10,434 bases of DNA, from positions 1 to 10,434 of the forward strand of contig CAZHIX010000040.1 of the NCBI GenBank assembly GCA_964532715.1, in the 5' to 3' direction. Both the position numbers and the translations under genes were made by a program. Numbering within the stretch: position 1 is the stretch's first letter; each line of letters starts with the position of its first letter. A model generated the notes under the pieces. That model worked only from the letters and a program-made list of their open reading frames with translations, made no database searches and was not told the DNA's origin. Origin of the DNA: 1-14-0-10-45-29 sp964532715 (lineage in GTDB: Archaea > Micrarchaeota > Micrarchaeia > Anstonellales > Anstonellaceae). Below are positions 1 to 6,630 of the stretch, piece after piece.

Positions 1-140
1 AGAAAGAACTATATGTTTAGATTTTTGTTTAGAGATAAAACGCAACACCCTAAAACTGCATAAAAACGAGTTTAAATATTTGTGCACATAAAGTATTGAT
101 ACAAAAAGCATAAGACAACTACAAAACTGTTTGTGATTGA
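1..140 (+). promoter_or_regulatory. Left-end intergenic region with possible promoter of the first gene
   Basis: No gene is visible here. A TATA-like box, TTTAAATATT at 71-80 preceded by CGAG, resembles an archaeal BRE/TATA pair and would place transcription start near 100, giving a leader of about 40 nt. Just before the start codon, GTGATTGA at 133-140 contains GTGAT, part of the archaeal Shine-Dalgarno consensus GGTGAT, although it is very close (3 nt). The TGA in this stretch is also an in-frame stop, so the gene cannot begin upstream of 141. The promoter is inferred from pattern only. Confidence 0.3.
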
Positions 141-819
141 ATGGTAATATATTCTTACAAAAATATGGCGAAAAAATTGAAAAATTCAAAACATAAAATA
201 GATGTTAAAATAACTCAGTTTCTAAGAAATGAACCCATACATGAATTATCGTATCGTGAATACAAATATTTACACACTCAACTAACAGCTATACGGATAA
301 ACGAGATGATGACTGGCAAAAAACACAAAAACATTGATCAGATGCTAAAATTTGCTCTTTGGATTTGTAATGCAGATAAGCAGATTGAACAAAATAAAAC
401 CCCAGTAATACTTGACTCTAAATATGAATTACAAATATACGAAATTGTGCAATTGTGGAGATTAGAAAAAGATGCAAGAAATTACACACAGTATACATCA
501 ATAAGACAAATGCTTGGGCAGAGAATAGGAAAACTCTACAATTGTTTGTTTGAAAATACACCACATGAGATGTTTTGGCAAAATGTTGCTATTACCATGA
601 ATATGGTTGATTCCGTATCGGATATAAAAAAGGACGTTCGACTTGGATATGCACCTAAACCAACAATTATGGAAAAATTAGCGATCGTAGCGCNNNNNNN
701 NNNCAAATCTCGGAGTAATAAGATCATTTAGATTTCTTTTTGCACCTGCAATTTATACTATAAAAGGCGGGTTTGAAAATGAGGATAAAAAAGATATAAA
801 ACAAAATTTAGGCAACTGA
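141..819 (+). CDS. Unrecognised protein, reading frame interrupted by an assembly gap
   Basis: I do not recognise this protein. The amino-terminal part (141-692, 184 residues) is lysine-rich, soluble-looking and mostly helical. It has no signal peptide, membrane segment or obvious catalytic motif. ATG 141 follows an in-frame TGA directly; ATG 165 (MAKKLKN) is an alternative start. A run of 10 N lies at 694-703. Reading straight through the N run gives a stop at 729-731. The frame starting at 706 instead stays open for 37 codons with a natural-looking sequence (NLGVIRSFRFLFAPAIY...) to TGA at 817-819. If both sides are one gene, the true gap must be a multiple of three, so the 10 N are a placeholder. 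The 3' end overlaps the convergent MATE gene by 12 bases. Coding status is fairly likely; function is unknown. Confidence 0.55.
694..703. other. Assembly gap (10 N)
   Basis: Ten consecutive N lie inside the first gene. Reading frame on the two sides is compatible only if the real gap length is a multiple of three (0, 3, 6, 9, 12 and so on). The number of N therefore does not equal the true missing length if the gene is intact. Confidence 0.95.
785..807 (-). terminator. Possible T-rich terminator of the MATE gene
   Basis: On the minus strand, the bases just after the MATE stop codon read as two T-rich tracts (TTTTGTTTTATAT, then CTTTTTTATCC). Archaeal RNA polymerase terminates at such U-tracts without needing a hairpin. 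The tracts lie inside the 3' end of the convergent gene, so base composition alone could also explain them. Confidence 0.3.
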
Positions 820-2154
820 TTTTTTTATTTCCAAAAGAGCTTTGGAATAGAACATATAACTTACACAAGCACTAAGTACTTCTGCTAAAGCCATACCTGC
901 AAACAACCCTGCAAGACCAAAGAGTATTGAACCGATGTACGAAAAAAATATCATGAACACCAATAGACGTAAAATTATTAGTGCACCTGCCCAGATTGGT
1001 TTTTTGATGGAATACAAAAATGAGTAAGTAAGTGCAGATATTCCCCACGCCCAATAACAAAAAGGAACTATTGTGAAATATAGGACTGCAGATTTGACTA
1101 CGTTTTCATCTGAACTAAAAAGATATGCAACTTGAGGCGCAAACAACATTATTATTACAGAAACTAAAAGCCCCCATGCAGATGCAGACTTAAGTGCTAA
1201 AGACATACCTGAGTTTATCCGCTCAAAATTTTTTGCACCAAAATTTTGACCAACAAATGGAGAAACCGCACCTGAAATAGAGATGATTCCTATTATTGCA
1301 AGCGATTCCACACGAGTAGCTACTCCAAAACCACCAACTGCTTCATGCCCATACGCAGAGACAAAAAACGTAATTGTAGCAACTGTTAGAGGCATTACAA
1401 GATTTGACATGCACGCAGGGATTCCGATAAATAAAATTTGACTCCAAGAAGAGAACAGTTGCGCTTTAGATGGGATTGAAAATTCTAACATATTGAGTCT
1501 TTTTATGATGTAAAAAGATGCAGTAGCAGATATTACCCATGCAAGAGAAGTTGCAATCGCCGCACCTCTCATCCCAAGTGCCGGAATTGGACCCAAACCA
1601 AATATCAGAATTGGATCTAAAATTATATTTATGATTGCAGAGGTGGACATTATAATTGCAGGAGATTTTGTATCACCCACAGCACGGTTTGCTGAATTTG
1701 ATATTATAGGTAATGCAAGTAAAAACACCGTTAAATAGTATATTGACATGTATTGAGCGATTAATTCAAGCACGTGCCCACTTGCACCTAATGAAGAAAA
1801 AACGAGGTTTATCGAAAAAAGCCCAAATGACGAGAGCACAGCGATTATCACCATACCTAAAAGTATAGAATGAGTAGTAAGTTTTCTTACTTGTTCAAAA
1901 TCTTTTTTCCCATATGCAAAAGAAACGAGTGCAGTTACTCCGCCACCTATACCGAACATTATTGACTCAAAGGCAAAAAATATTGGAAAAATATACCCCA
2001 TTGCAGATAATTCATCTGCACCGAGTTGACCAAGATAGTAAGTGTCCGCAATTTGAAAAAACATTATTGCAATCATTCCGATAAAAAGTGGGATGGTCAA
2101 TGAGAACAAAGTGCTTTTGATTGGACCTTCGCTGAGATTTTTTGAGTTTTTCAT
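808..2154 (-). CDS. MATE-family multidrug/toxin efflux transporter
   Basis: This is a 448-residue integral membrane protein of the MATE (NorM/DinF) family, which exports organic cations, drugs or metabolites using a Na+ or H+ gradient. Length is typical (about 450) and the sequence reads as about 12 hydrophobic segments in two similar halves. Family signatures are visible: QIADTYYLGQLGADELSAMG near residues 34-53, GDTKSP followed by INIILDPILIFGLGP in the middle of the first half, and FVGQNFGAKNFERI at the start of the second half. The start ATG (MKNSKNLSEGPI) gives the usual short cytoplasmic head before helix 1. It lies 55 bases downstream of metK on the same strand but has its own TATA-like box, so co-transcription is possible but not required. 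The substrate cannot be read from sequence; export of metabolites linked to the neighbouring SAM genes would be speculation. Confidence 0.93.
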   Translation of the reverse strand: MKNSKNLSEGPIKSTLFSLTIPLFIGMIAIMFFQIADTYYLGQLGADELSAMGYIFPIFFAFESIMFGIGGGVTALVSFAYGKKDFEQVRKLTTHSILLGMVIIAVLSSFGLFSINLVFSSLGASGHVLELIAQYMSIYYLTVFLLALPIISNSANRAVGDTKSPAIIMSTSAIINIILDPILIFGLGPIPALGMRGAAIATSLAWVISATASFYIIKRLNMLEFSIPSKAQLFSSWSQILFIGIPACMSNLVMPLTVATITFFVSAYGHEAVGGFGVATRVESLAIIGIISISGAVSPFVGQNFGAKNFERINSGMSLALKSASAWGLLVSVIIMLFAPQVAYLFSSDENVVKSAVLYFTIVPFCYWAWGISALTYSFLYSIKKPIWAGALIILRLLVFMIFFSYIGSILFGLAGLFAGMALAEVLSACVSYMFYSKALLEIKKSVA

Positions 2155-2184
2155 CTAACCGCCAGAAAATTAACTAAACTAAAG

Positions 2185-2191
2185 AATAAAG
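2185..2191 (-). promoter_or_regulatory. Possible TATA box of the MATE gene
   Basis: On the minus strand CTTTATT lies 31-37 nt before the MATE start codon, in the 55-base gap behind metK. Transcription would start about 8-10 nt before the ATG. The leader includes GGCGGT a few bases before the ATG, a partial Shine-Dalgarno. Pattern-based only. Confidence 0.3.
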
Positions 2192-2209
2192 ATGCTGGAT
2201 TGATGATTT

Positions 2210-3382
2210 TTATAAGCCTGCAAACTTTTTAAGCGCATCGACTTTGTCCAATTTCTCCCAGCTGAAATCTGGATCGTCTCGCCCAAAATGACCATAAGCA
2301 GCAGTCTTAGAATAAATCGGTTTGCGAAGATTTAAGTCCGCAATTATTTGCCCAGGTTTTAATCTGAAATTTGATTTTATTATTTCAATGAGTTTTTGGT
2401 TTGAAAGTTTAGATGTACAGTGAGTATCTACCCAAACAGAGACGGGTTCGCTTTTTCCAATCACATAACCAAGCTGAACAGTGCAACGTTTTGCCAGTTT
2501 TGCACCTACGATGTTTTTTGCGATATATCGCGCCATGTAAGATGCAGAGCGATCAACTTTTGTACAGTCTTTTCCCGAAAAACAGCCTCCACCGTGTGGA
2601 GCCATACCGCCATAAGTATCTACAATTATTTTTCTTCCAGTCATGCCAGTATCGGATGCGGGACCACCGATTACAAAACGCCCAGTCCCATTAACAATCA
2701 CATTTGTTTGTTCGCTAAAATATTTTCCAAGAACAGGTTTTATTGCATGTTCAATTAAATCCGCTTTAATCATATCAGAAGTGATTGTCTTACCATCTGA
2801 AAGTTTGTCATCGTGTTGCTGGGCAATTACCACAGTAGTGACTTTTTGAGGAACGTGATCGTCGGAGTATTCCACAGTTATTTGTGCTTTTCCATCTGGG
2901 CGCAAATATGTGAGTGTATTATCTTTTCTAATTTGAGACATTTTTTGAGTAAGTTTATTTGCAAGAAGAATAGGTAATGGCATAAGCTGAGCAGTTTCAT
3001 CAGATGCGTAGCCAAACATTATTCCTTGATCTCCTGCACCTATTTCTTCAAGTTTTTGTTCATTTACACCTTGTGCAATATCTGGAGATTGCTCATGAAT
3101 CCCTACAAGCACACCTGAACCCAAATGATCAAATTGATATTGAGGCTTTGTGTATCCTATTTCTTTTATTGTTCTTCGCGCAATTGATTGCACATCTGCA
3201 TATCCTTTTGTTGAAATTTCCCCACTAATTACAATTAATCCAGTTGACACTAAAGTTTCAACTGCAACATGTGAATGTGGGTCTTGGCGCAATAAATCAT
3301 CAAGTATAGCATCAGAAATCTTATCGCAGACTTTGTCTGGATGACCTTCGGTTACAGATTCGGATGTGAATAGGTAGCTCAT
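2210..3382 (-). CDS. metK: S-adenosylmethionine synthetase, bacterial type
   Basis: MetK makes S-adenosylmethionine from methionine and ATP, releasing phosphate and pyrophosphate, as a cytosolic dimer or tetramer. The 390-residue protein has all the classic signatures: EGHPDK at 12-17 (ATP/methionine site), GAGDQG at 115-120, DTGMTGRKIIVDTYGG at 244-259, and the phosphate-binding loop GGGCFSGKD at 264-272 followed by TKVDRS. This is the bacterial/eukaryotic MetK family, not the diverged archaeal MAT family, which is noteworthy if the host is an archaeon. Two positions in the loop that are normally Ala and usually Pro, Ser or Tyr are both Cys here (C267 and C273). A GAGGT Shine-Dalgarno sits 6 nt before the ATG, supporting the start. 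It shares the window with ahcY, an SAH/MTA-type deaminase and a nucleoside kinase, which points to a SAM-cycle neighbourhood. Confidence 0.97.
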   Translation of the reverse strand: MSYLFTSESVTEGHPDKVCDKISDAILDDLLRQDPHSHVAVETLVSTGLIVISGEISTKGYADVQSIARRTIKEIGYTKPQYQFDHLGSGVLVGIHEQSPDIAQGVNEQKLEEIGAGDQGIMFGYASDETAQLMPLPILLANKLTQKMSQIRKDNTLTYLRPDGKAQITVEYSDDHVPQKVTTVVIAQQHDDKLSDGKTITSDMIKADLIEHAIKPVLGKYFSEQTNVIVNGTGRFVIGGPASDTGMTGRKIIVDTYGGMAPHGGGCFSGKDCTKVDRSASYMARYIAKNIVGAKLAKRCTVQLGYVIGKSEPVSVWVDTHCTSKLSNQKLIEIIKSNFRLKPGQIIADLNLRKPIYSKTAAYGHFGRDDPDFSWEKLDKVDALKKFAGL

Positions 3383-3388
3383 ATAAAA

Positions 3389-3426
3389 ACCTCTACATAA
3401 CTTAGAGAAGTTTGTTCTTAAAAGGT
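3389..3426 (-). promoter_or_regulatory. Probable metK promoter and ribosome binding site
   Basis: On the minus strand, CCTTTTAAG at about 3417-3425 is TATA-like, centred some 39 nt before the ATG, predicting a short leader of about 13 nt. That leader would carry GAGGT (3389-3393), a good Shine-Dalgarno 6 nt before the start. metK is thus one of the few genes here with a clear ribosome binding site. Confidence 0.45.
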
Positions 3427-3560
3427 TTTCAAGATGACAACACAGATGGAGAAATAACTATAGTAACAAGTTTAGTATATCTTATCGTGATGATCAAAAT
3501 CTAGGAATAAAACAAATTCCGATTCTAGATCAACTTGAAAATGAATAAGAACAAATGATT

Positions 3561-3615
3561 GCTTTCGATTTTTGAATATATGAATTTATATAGCTTTCAA
3601 TGTTTTTCGAAAGCT
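3561..3615. repeat. Three GCTTTC(G/A)A elements, two direct and one inverted
   Basis: GCTTTCGA occurs at 3561-3568 and GCTTTCAA at 3593-3600, 32 bp apart in the same orientation. The exact reverse complement of the first, TCGAAAGC, is at 3607-3614. The last two also form a 7-bp inverted repeat (AGCTTTC 3592-3598, GAAAGCT 3609-3615). The inverted copy abuts the TATA box of the AbiEi-like gene, so these are plausible operator sites, perhaps for that winged-helix protein itself. Confidence 0.5.
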
Positions 3616-3624
3616 TTTTATAAT
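3608..3624 (+). promoter_or_regulatory. BRE/TATA promoter of the AbiE-like module
   Basis: CGAAAG followed by CTTTTTATAAT fits an archaeal BRE plus TATA box. Its centre is about 26 nt before ATG 3645, which predicts a leaderless transcript; consistent with this, there is no Shine-Dalgarno before the ATG. The same bases include TATAAT, a bacterial -10 hexamer, but no good -35 lies 17 bp upstream. Confidence 0.6.
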
Positions 3625-3644
3625 CGCGGAAATATAATGAGACT

Positions 3645-4238
3645 ATGAAAAAGAAGGAGTGGGTTTATCGATTAATTTTACATTTGGCTATTGAAAAAAA
3701 AGAATTTAGAACTACACAGATATCCATTTCAAAAAAACTTAGTATTTCTTTGAGCACGGTAAACAATGCGATTGTGCCCCTTGAAAAGATTGGAGCGATA
3801 CAGATCAAGAATATGGGTTTTGAAATAATTGATATAAAAAAAATAATTACATTTTGGGCCAGTGCAAGAAATCTGCAAAAAGATATTTTATACAGCACTA
3901 GAGTAGAGATGCCAGTTGCTCAAATTGAGAAACAGCTACCTGCAAATGTAATTCTTGGAGCATATTCTGCGTATAACGCCAGATATCAAGACTTACCTGC
4001 TGACTATAGTGAGGTATATGTATACGCAAATGAAAAAACTCTTTTAAAAATAATGAATCGGTTTAAATTGTCAAAAGGCCCTGCAAATTTAGTAGTACTC
4101 AAAGAAGATGAGAAAATGAAAGATGTTTCTGACAATAACATAGCACCTGCAGGTCAAATTTATTGTGATTTATGGAATCTTAAACAATGGTATGCAAAAG
4201 ATTTTCTTAAATCTCTTGAGGAAAGATTTAGATGGTAA
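3645..4238 (+). CDS. AbiEi-like winged-helix protein, putative antitoxin/regulator
   Basis: A 197-residue protein with an amino-terminal winged helix-turn-helix (about residues 8-65: TTQISISKKLSISLSTVNNA recognition region, then a wing). A second domain follows, containing VILGAYSAYNARYQDLPADYSEVYVYA (about 102-128) and the carboxy-terminal stretch YCDLWNLKQWYAKDFLKSLEER. This build resembles archaeal AbiEi-type antitoxins, in which the wHTH binds the promoter and represses the operon. It overlaps the next gene by 7 bases (ATGGTAA), the coupling expected of a two-gene toxin-antitoxin operon. Start chosen because a BRE/TATA box sits about 26 nt upstream. AbiEi systems are known to autoregulate through repeats in the promoter, and repeats are present here. 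It could alternatively be a stand-alone regulator; assignment is by motif and context. Confidence 0.72.
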   Translation: MKKKEWVYRLILHLAIEKKEFRTTQISISKKLSISLSTVNNAIVPLEKIGAIQIKNMGFEIIDIKKIITFWASARNLQKDILYSTRVEMPVAQIEKQLPANVILGAYSAYNARYQDLPADYSEVYVYANEKTLLKIMNRFKLSKGPANLVVLKEDEKMKDVSDNNIAPAGQIYCDLWNLKQWYAKDFLKSLEERFRW

Positions 4239-4864
4239 ACGAATTTTGGGAATCGAGACTTACAGATGCTAGCTGGGAAAAATTGCTTGAACTCAACATA
4301 GAATACGAATTCATCTTAATTGGAGGATGGGCGACATACCTTTGGACAAAAGCCCATAAATCAAAAGACATAGATATTGTAGTTGATTATGATACTTTGC
4401 AATCGCTTAGAACAAAATACAAACTACAAAAAAATGAGAGAATGCACAAATATGAAATAAAACAAGATATGTTTGATATTGATATTTATTTGCCATTTTA
4501 TTCAAAACTCGCCATACCATTAGAAGACCTTGAACGATTATCAACAAAAATAGAAGGGATTAGAGTACCAAAAACGGAAGTTTTGCTACTTCTAAAACAA
4601 GCAGCGGAAATAGATAGAAGAAACACCATAAAGGGGAAAAAAGATTCTATAGATATAATGACTCTAATGCTTAGAACCTCAGTAGATATCAAAAAATATT
4701 TATTACTGGCAAAAAAATATAAGCTTGAAAAATATCACACGGAATTGATACATGTGATAGAAAAGTTTGATGAAGAAGATATAGATTATTTAGGAATTGA
4801 TTATGTCCAGTTCAAAAAAGAGAAGAAAAGACTTTTGCAAATGATAAAAACTCAGGTGAAGTAA
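4232..4864 (+). CDS. AbiEii-like nucleotidyltransferase, putative type IV toxin
   Basis: A 210-residue member of the DNA-polymerase-beta-type nucleotidyltransferase superfamily. The signature is clear: GGW at 31-33, the metal-binding KDIDIV at 45-50 (D46, D48) and a third carboxylate in FDIDIYL (81-87). AbiEii-type motifs follow: LLKQAAEIDRR at about 120-130 and KKDSID at 136-141. AbiEii/MenA toxins transfer nucleotides to RNA targets (tRNA in the MenA case); the target here is unknown. All catalytic acids look intact, so the enzyme should be active. The gene starts inside the end of the AbiEi-like gene, with GAGGA 9 nt upstream of the ATG serving as internal ribosome binding site. The alternative is a non-toxic archaeal nucleotidyltransferase with a regulatory partner. 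Confidence 0.75.
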   Translation: MVNEFWESRLTDASWEKLLELNIEYEFILIGGWATYLWTKAHKSKDIDIVVDYDTLQSLRTKYKLQKNERMHKYEIKQDMFDIDIYLPFYSKLAIPLEDLERLSTKIEGIRVPKTEVLLLLKQAAEIDRRNTIKGKKDSIDIMTLMLRTSVDIKKYLLLAKKYKLEKYHTELIHVIEKFDEEDIDYLGIDYVQFKKEKKRLLQMIKTQVK

Positions 4865-4882
4865 AAATTGAATGAAACCATT

Positions 4883-4919
4883 AGTAAAAAAATAAAATGA
4901 TTATGACAACCAATCATAA
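4883..4919 (-). terminator. Probable ahcY terminator: hairpin plus T-tract
   Basis: Just beyond the ahcY stop, overlapping inverted repeats can form a 6-bp stem (ATGATT 4897-4902 with AATCAT 4912-4917, or TTATGA 4901-4906 with TCATAA 4914-4919). On the minus strand this is followed directly by the T-rich tract TTTTATTTTTTTAC. The order (stop, stem, U-tract) fits transcription of ahcY. It lies in the 65-base gap between convergent genes. Confidence 0.5.
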
Positions 4920-4929
4920 AAATTGCAGA

Positions 4930-6222
4930 TTAAGTCCCTTCTTCATACTCATTTGCATAATCTATTTGCTCTTGTGTAGGTTTATCAAGAACGATACCTT
5001 GCGACTTTAGAAGTAGTTTTGCAACCTCACCATCAACCTCGCTTGGAACTTTAATTATTCCTGCACTCAAGGTTTTGCGATTCTTTACTAAGTATTCTAC
5101 AGACAAAGCTTGAACTGCAAATGAGCCATCCATTATTTCTATTGGATGCCCCTGACCCATTGGGCGAGCAAGATTTGCAAGACGACCTTCAGATAAGAGC
5201 AAAATTGATTTGCCATTTTTTAGAAAATACTTCTGAACATTTTGCTTTACTTCGTTTTTAGAAGAGCTCAGAGATTCAAGTGCAGGTATATCTATTTCCA
5301 CATTGAAATGTCCAGCATTGCAAACAATTGCACCATCTTTCATTAATTCAAAATGCTCTTTTCGCAATACGTTTTTGTTTCCAGTTGCAGTTATGAAAAT
5401 ATCTGCCAGTTTGCATGCATCAGTATGACTTAGAACTTTGTATCCATCATACAACGCGCACAATGCACGGTTTTGCCCCGGCTCGTGCGCACCAAGAGTT
5501 GCATCTATTTCAACCACGATTACATTTGCACCAAGACCACGCATACGAGATGCAATTCCTCGCCCGCACCAGCCATATCCAAATACAGCCACAGTTTTTC
5601 CTGCGATTAGTAGATTTAAGCCCCGAACAAGTGCATCTGCAACAGATTGGGCAGTTCCAAATTGATTATCAAGAAGATATTTTGAGTGCGCATCGTTTAC
5701 ATCCATTATAGGTAATTTTAGTTGATTGTTTTTTTGCATTGCTCGCAGACGAACTATTCCAGTAGTAGTTTCCTCACAACCACCAATCATTTTTTCTAAA
5801 AGTTCTGGACGCTTTTGATGAATTCGCATTGTCAGATCGTTTCCATCATCAATTATTATATCGGGTTTTGAATCAAGAACTTTGTCTATGCACCAATAGT
5901 ATTCTTCAGTTGTTTGATTTGCCCATGCAAAGATGCTAAGATTTTGTGGGTCATAGACTGCAAGTGCAGATGCAACAGAATCATCAGTAGTGTTTGGATT
6001 ACAAGAGCATGCACTAACTTTTGCACCTCCTGCAACTAAGGTCTTTAGAAGAATGCCTGTTTTTTTCTCAAGGTGTAACGCTACACCAATAGATAAACCA
6101 GATAGTGGTTTTTGTTCACAAAAACGTTTTTGAATTATATCCAAAACGGGCATGTTTGCTTGCGCCCAGTCAAGCTCAATTTTACCTGCATCGCTAAGCG
6201 ATGGATCTTTCACTTTGCTCAT
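4930..6222 (-). CDS. ahcY: Adenosylhomocysteinase family (SAH or S-inosylhomocysteine hydrolase)
   Basis: This NAD-dependent enzyme cleaves S-adenosylhomocysteine (or, in some archaea, S-inosylhomocysteine) to homocysteine and a nucleoside, relieving inhibition of methyltransferases. At 430 residues it has the usual features: catalytic His50 in LHLEKKT, the DDG motif at 125-127, EETTTG at 150-155, Lys181 with D185-N186 of the SKYLLDN segment, the NAD-binding GYGWCGRG at 215-222, GHFNVEID at 304-311, and GHP at 358-360. The EKKT motif and EEGT carboxy end place it with archaeal/Thermotoga-type enzymes lacking the KPDHYRY tail of the eukaryotic form. Lys54 lies where eukaryotic enzymes have the acidic residue that contacts the adenine amino group. 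About 9 residues (242-250) appear inserted just after the NAD-ribose-binding EID. The neighbouring deaminase makes the inosyl-substrate reading plausible, but substrate choice is inferred. Confidence 0.95.
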   Translation of the reverse strand: MSKVKDPSLSDAGKIELDWAQANMPVLDIIQKRFCEQKPLSGLSIGVALHLEKKTGILLKTLVAGGAKVSACSCNPNTTDDSVASALAVYDPQNLSIFAWANQTTEEYYWCIDKVLDSKPDIIIDDGNDLTMRIHQKRPELLEKMIGGCEETTTGIVRLRAMQKNNQLKLPIMDVNDAHSKYLLDNQFGTAQSVADALVRGLNLLIAGKTVAVFGYGWCGRGIASRMRGLGANVIVVEIDATLGAHEPGQNRALCALYDGYKVLSHTDACKLADIFITATGNKNVLRKEHFELMKDGAIVCNAGHFNVEIDIPALESLSSSKNEVKQNVQKYFLKNGKSILLLSEGRLANLARPMGQGHPIEIMDGSFAVQALSVEYLVKNRKTLSAGIIKVPSEVDGEVAKLLLKSQGIVLDKPTQEQIDYANEYEEGT

Positions 6223-6245
6223 GATTGATGTTGGGGGATTAAAGT

Positions 6246-6255
6246 TAATATTTTA
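6246..6255 (-). promoter_or_regulatory. Probable TATA box of ahcY
   Basis: On the minus strand TAAAATATTA is centred about 28 nt before the ahcY ATG. No Shine-Dalgarno precedes the start (the nearest bases are C-rich and then AACATCAATC), so a leaderless or nearly leaderless transcript is expected. Confidence 0.45.
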
Positions 6256-6339
6256 GTTGGATTTGAACGTATTTTGCTAAAATGAGGTAGAACTGAGATA
6301 AACACATCAGACAATAAAGTATTTGATGAGACAGATTTG

Positions 6340-6367
6340 TTAATATACTTAGGTGTACTTAAGTATA
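6340..6367 (+). promoter_or_regulatory. Toxin-antitoxin promoter with palindromic operator
   Basis: A TATA-like TTAATATA at 6340-6347 is followed by a perfect 8-bp inverted repeat, TATACTTA (6344-6351) and TAAGTATA (6360-6367), with 8 bases between. Within it TACTTA also recurs directly at 6346 and 6356, exactly 10 bp apart, and TACTTAAGTA (6356-6365) is itself a perfect palindrome. Start of transcription would fall near 6370, so a protein bound here would cover the space between TATA box and start site. RHH antitoxins commonly repress their own operons at this kind of site. Confidence 0.6.
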
Positions 6368-6378
6368 CGGGGATAAAT

Positions 6379-6630
6379 ATGAATACGGCAACAAAAACAA
6401 CAACAGTGAAAATTCATTTGAGAACTAAACAGAAATTAAATAAATGGCGAGAATACAGAAGGGAGAGCTATGATGAGGTTATTTGCAAATTAGTAAGTAT
6501 TGCACAAACAGTAAGAGATGAACCAGAATTGAGCAAACAGACAGTAGAAGCTATAGAACAGGCACGCGCTCGGATTAAAGAGGGAAAATTTGTGACTGAA
6601 GAACAGATGCGTAAGAGGCTATCTTTGTGA
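6379..6630 (+). CDS. Ribbon-helix-helix antitoxin
   Basis: An 83-residue antitoxin of the RHH class. The strand TTTVKIHL (7-14) pairs in the dimer to touch the DNA major groove. It is followed by helix A (TKQKLNKWREY), a turn and helix B (ESYDEVICKLVSIAQ). The carboxy part, EAIEQARARIKEGKFVTEEQMRKRL, is the usual toxin-wrapping tail of RelB/ParD-like antitoxins. ATG 6379 was chosen over an in-frame TTG at 6337 because the TTG would put the TATA box and operator inside the coding region and add residues that do not belong to the RHH fold. GGGG at 6369-6372 is a weak ribosome binding site. It overlaps the toxin gene by 4 bases. Confidence 0.85.
   Translation: MNTATKTTTVKIHLRTKQKLNKWREYRRESYDEVICKLVSIAQTVRDEPELSKQTVEAIEQARARIKEGKFVTEEQMRKRLSL

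Noticed and set aside
3391..3407. CTCTA/TAGAG hairpin over the metK ribosome binding site, as a possible SAM-responsive switch
   Set aside because: Stem is only 5 bp, the predicted transcription start lies within it so one arm may not be transcribed, and nothing resembles a known SAM riboswitch core.
3619..3624. TATAAT read as a bacterial -10 box
   Set aside because: No good -35 is found 17 bp upstream, there is no ribosome binding site before the gene, and the spacing to the ATG fits an archaeal leaderless promoter; it remains a minor alternative.
5415..5711. 98-codon open frame antisense to ahcY
   Set aside because: It lies wholly within the well-supported ahcY gene and its product (His/Leu/Gln-rich) looks like an opposite-strand shadow.
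6337..6378. TTG start giving a 14-residue longer antitoxin
   Set aside because: It would place the TATA box and the palindromic operator inside the coding region and add residues outside the RHH fold; ATG 6379 fits better.
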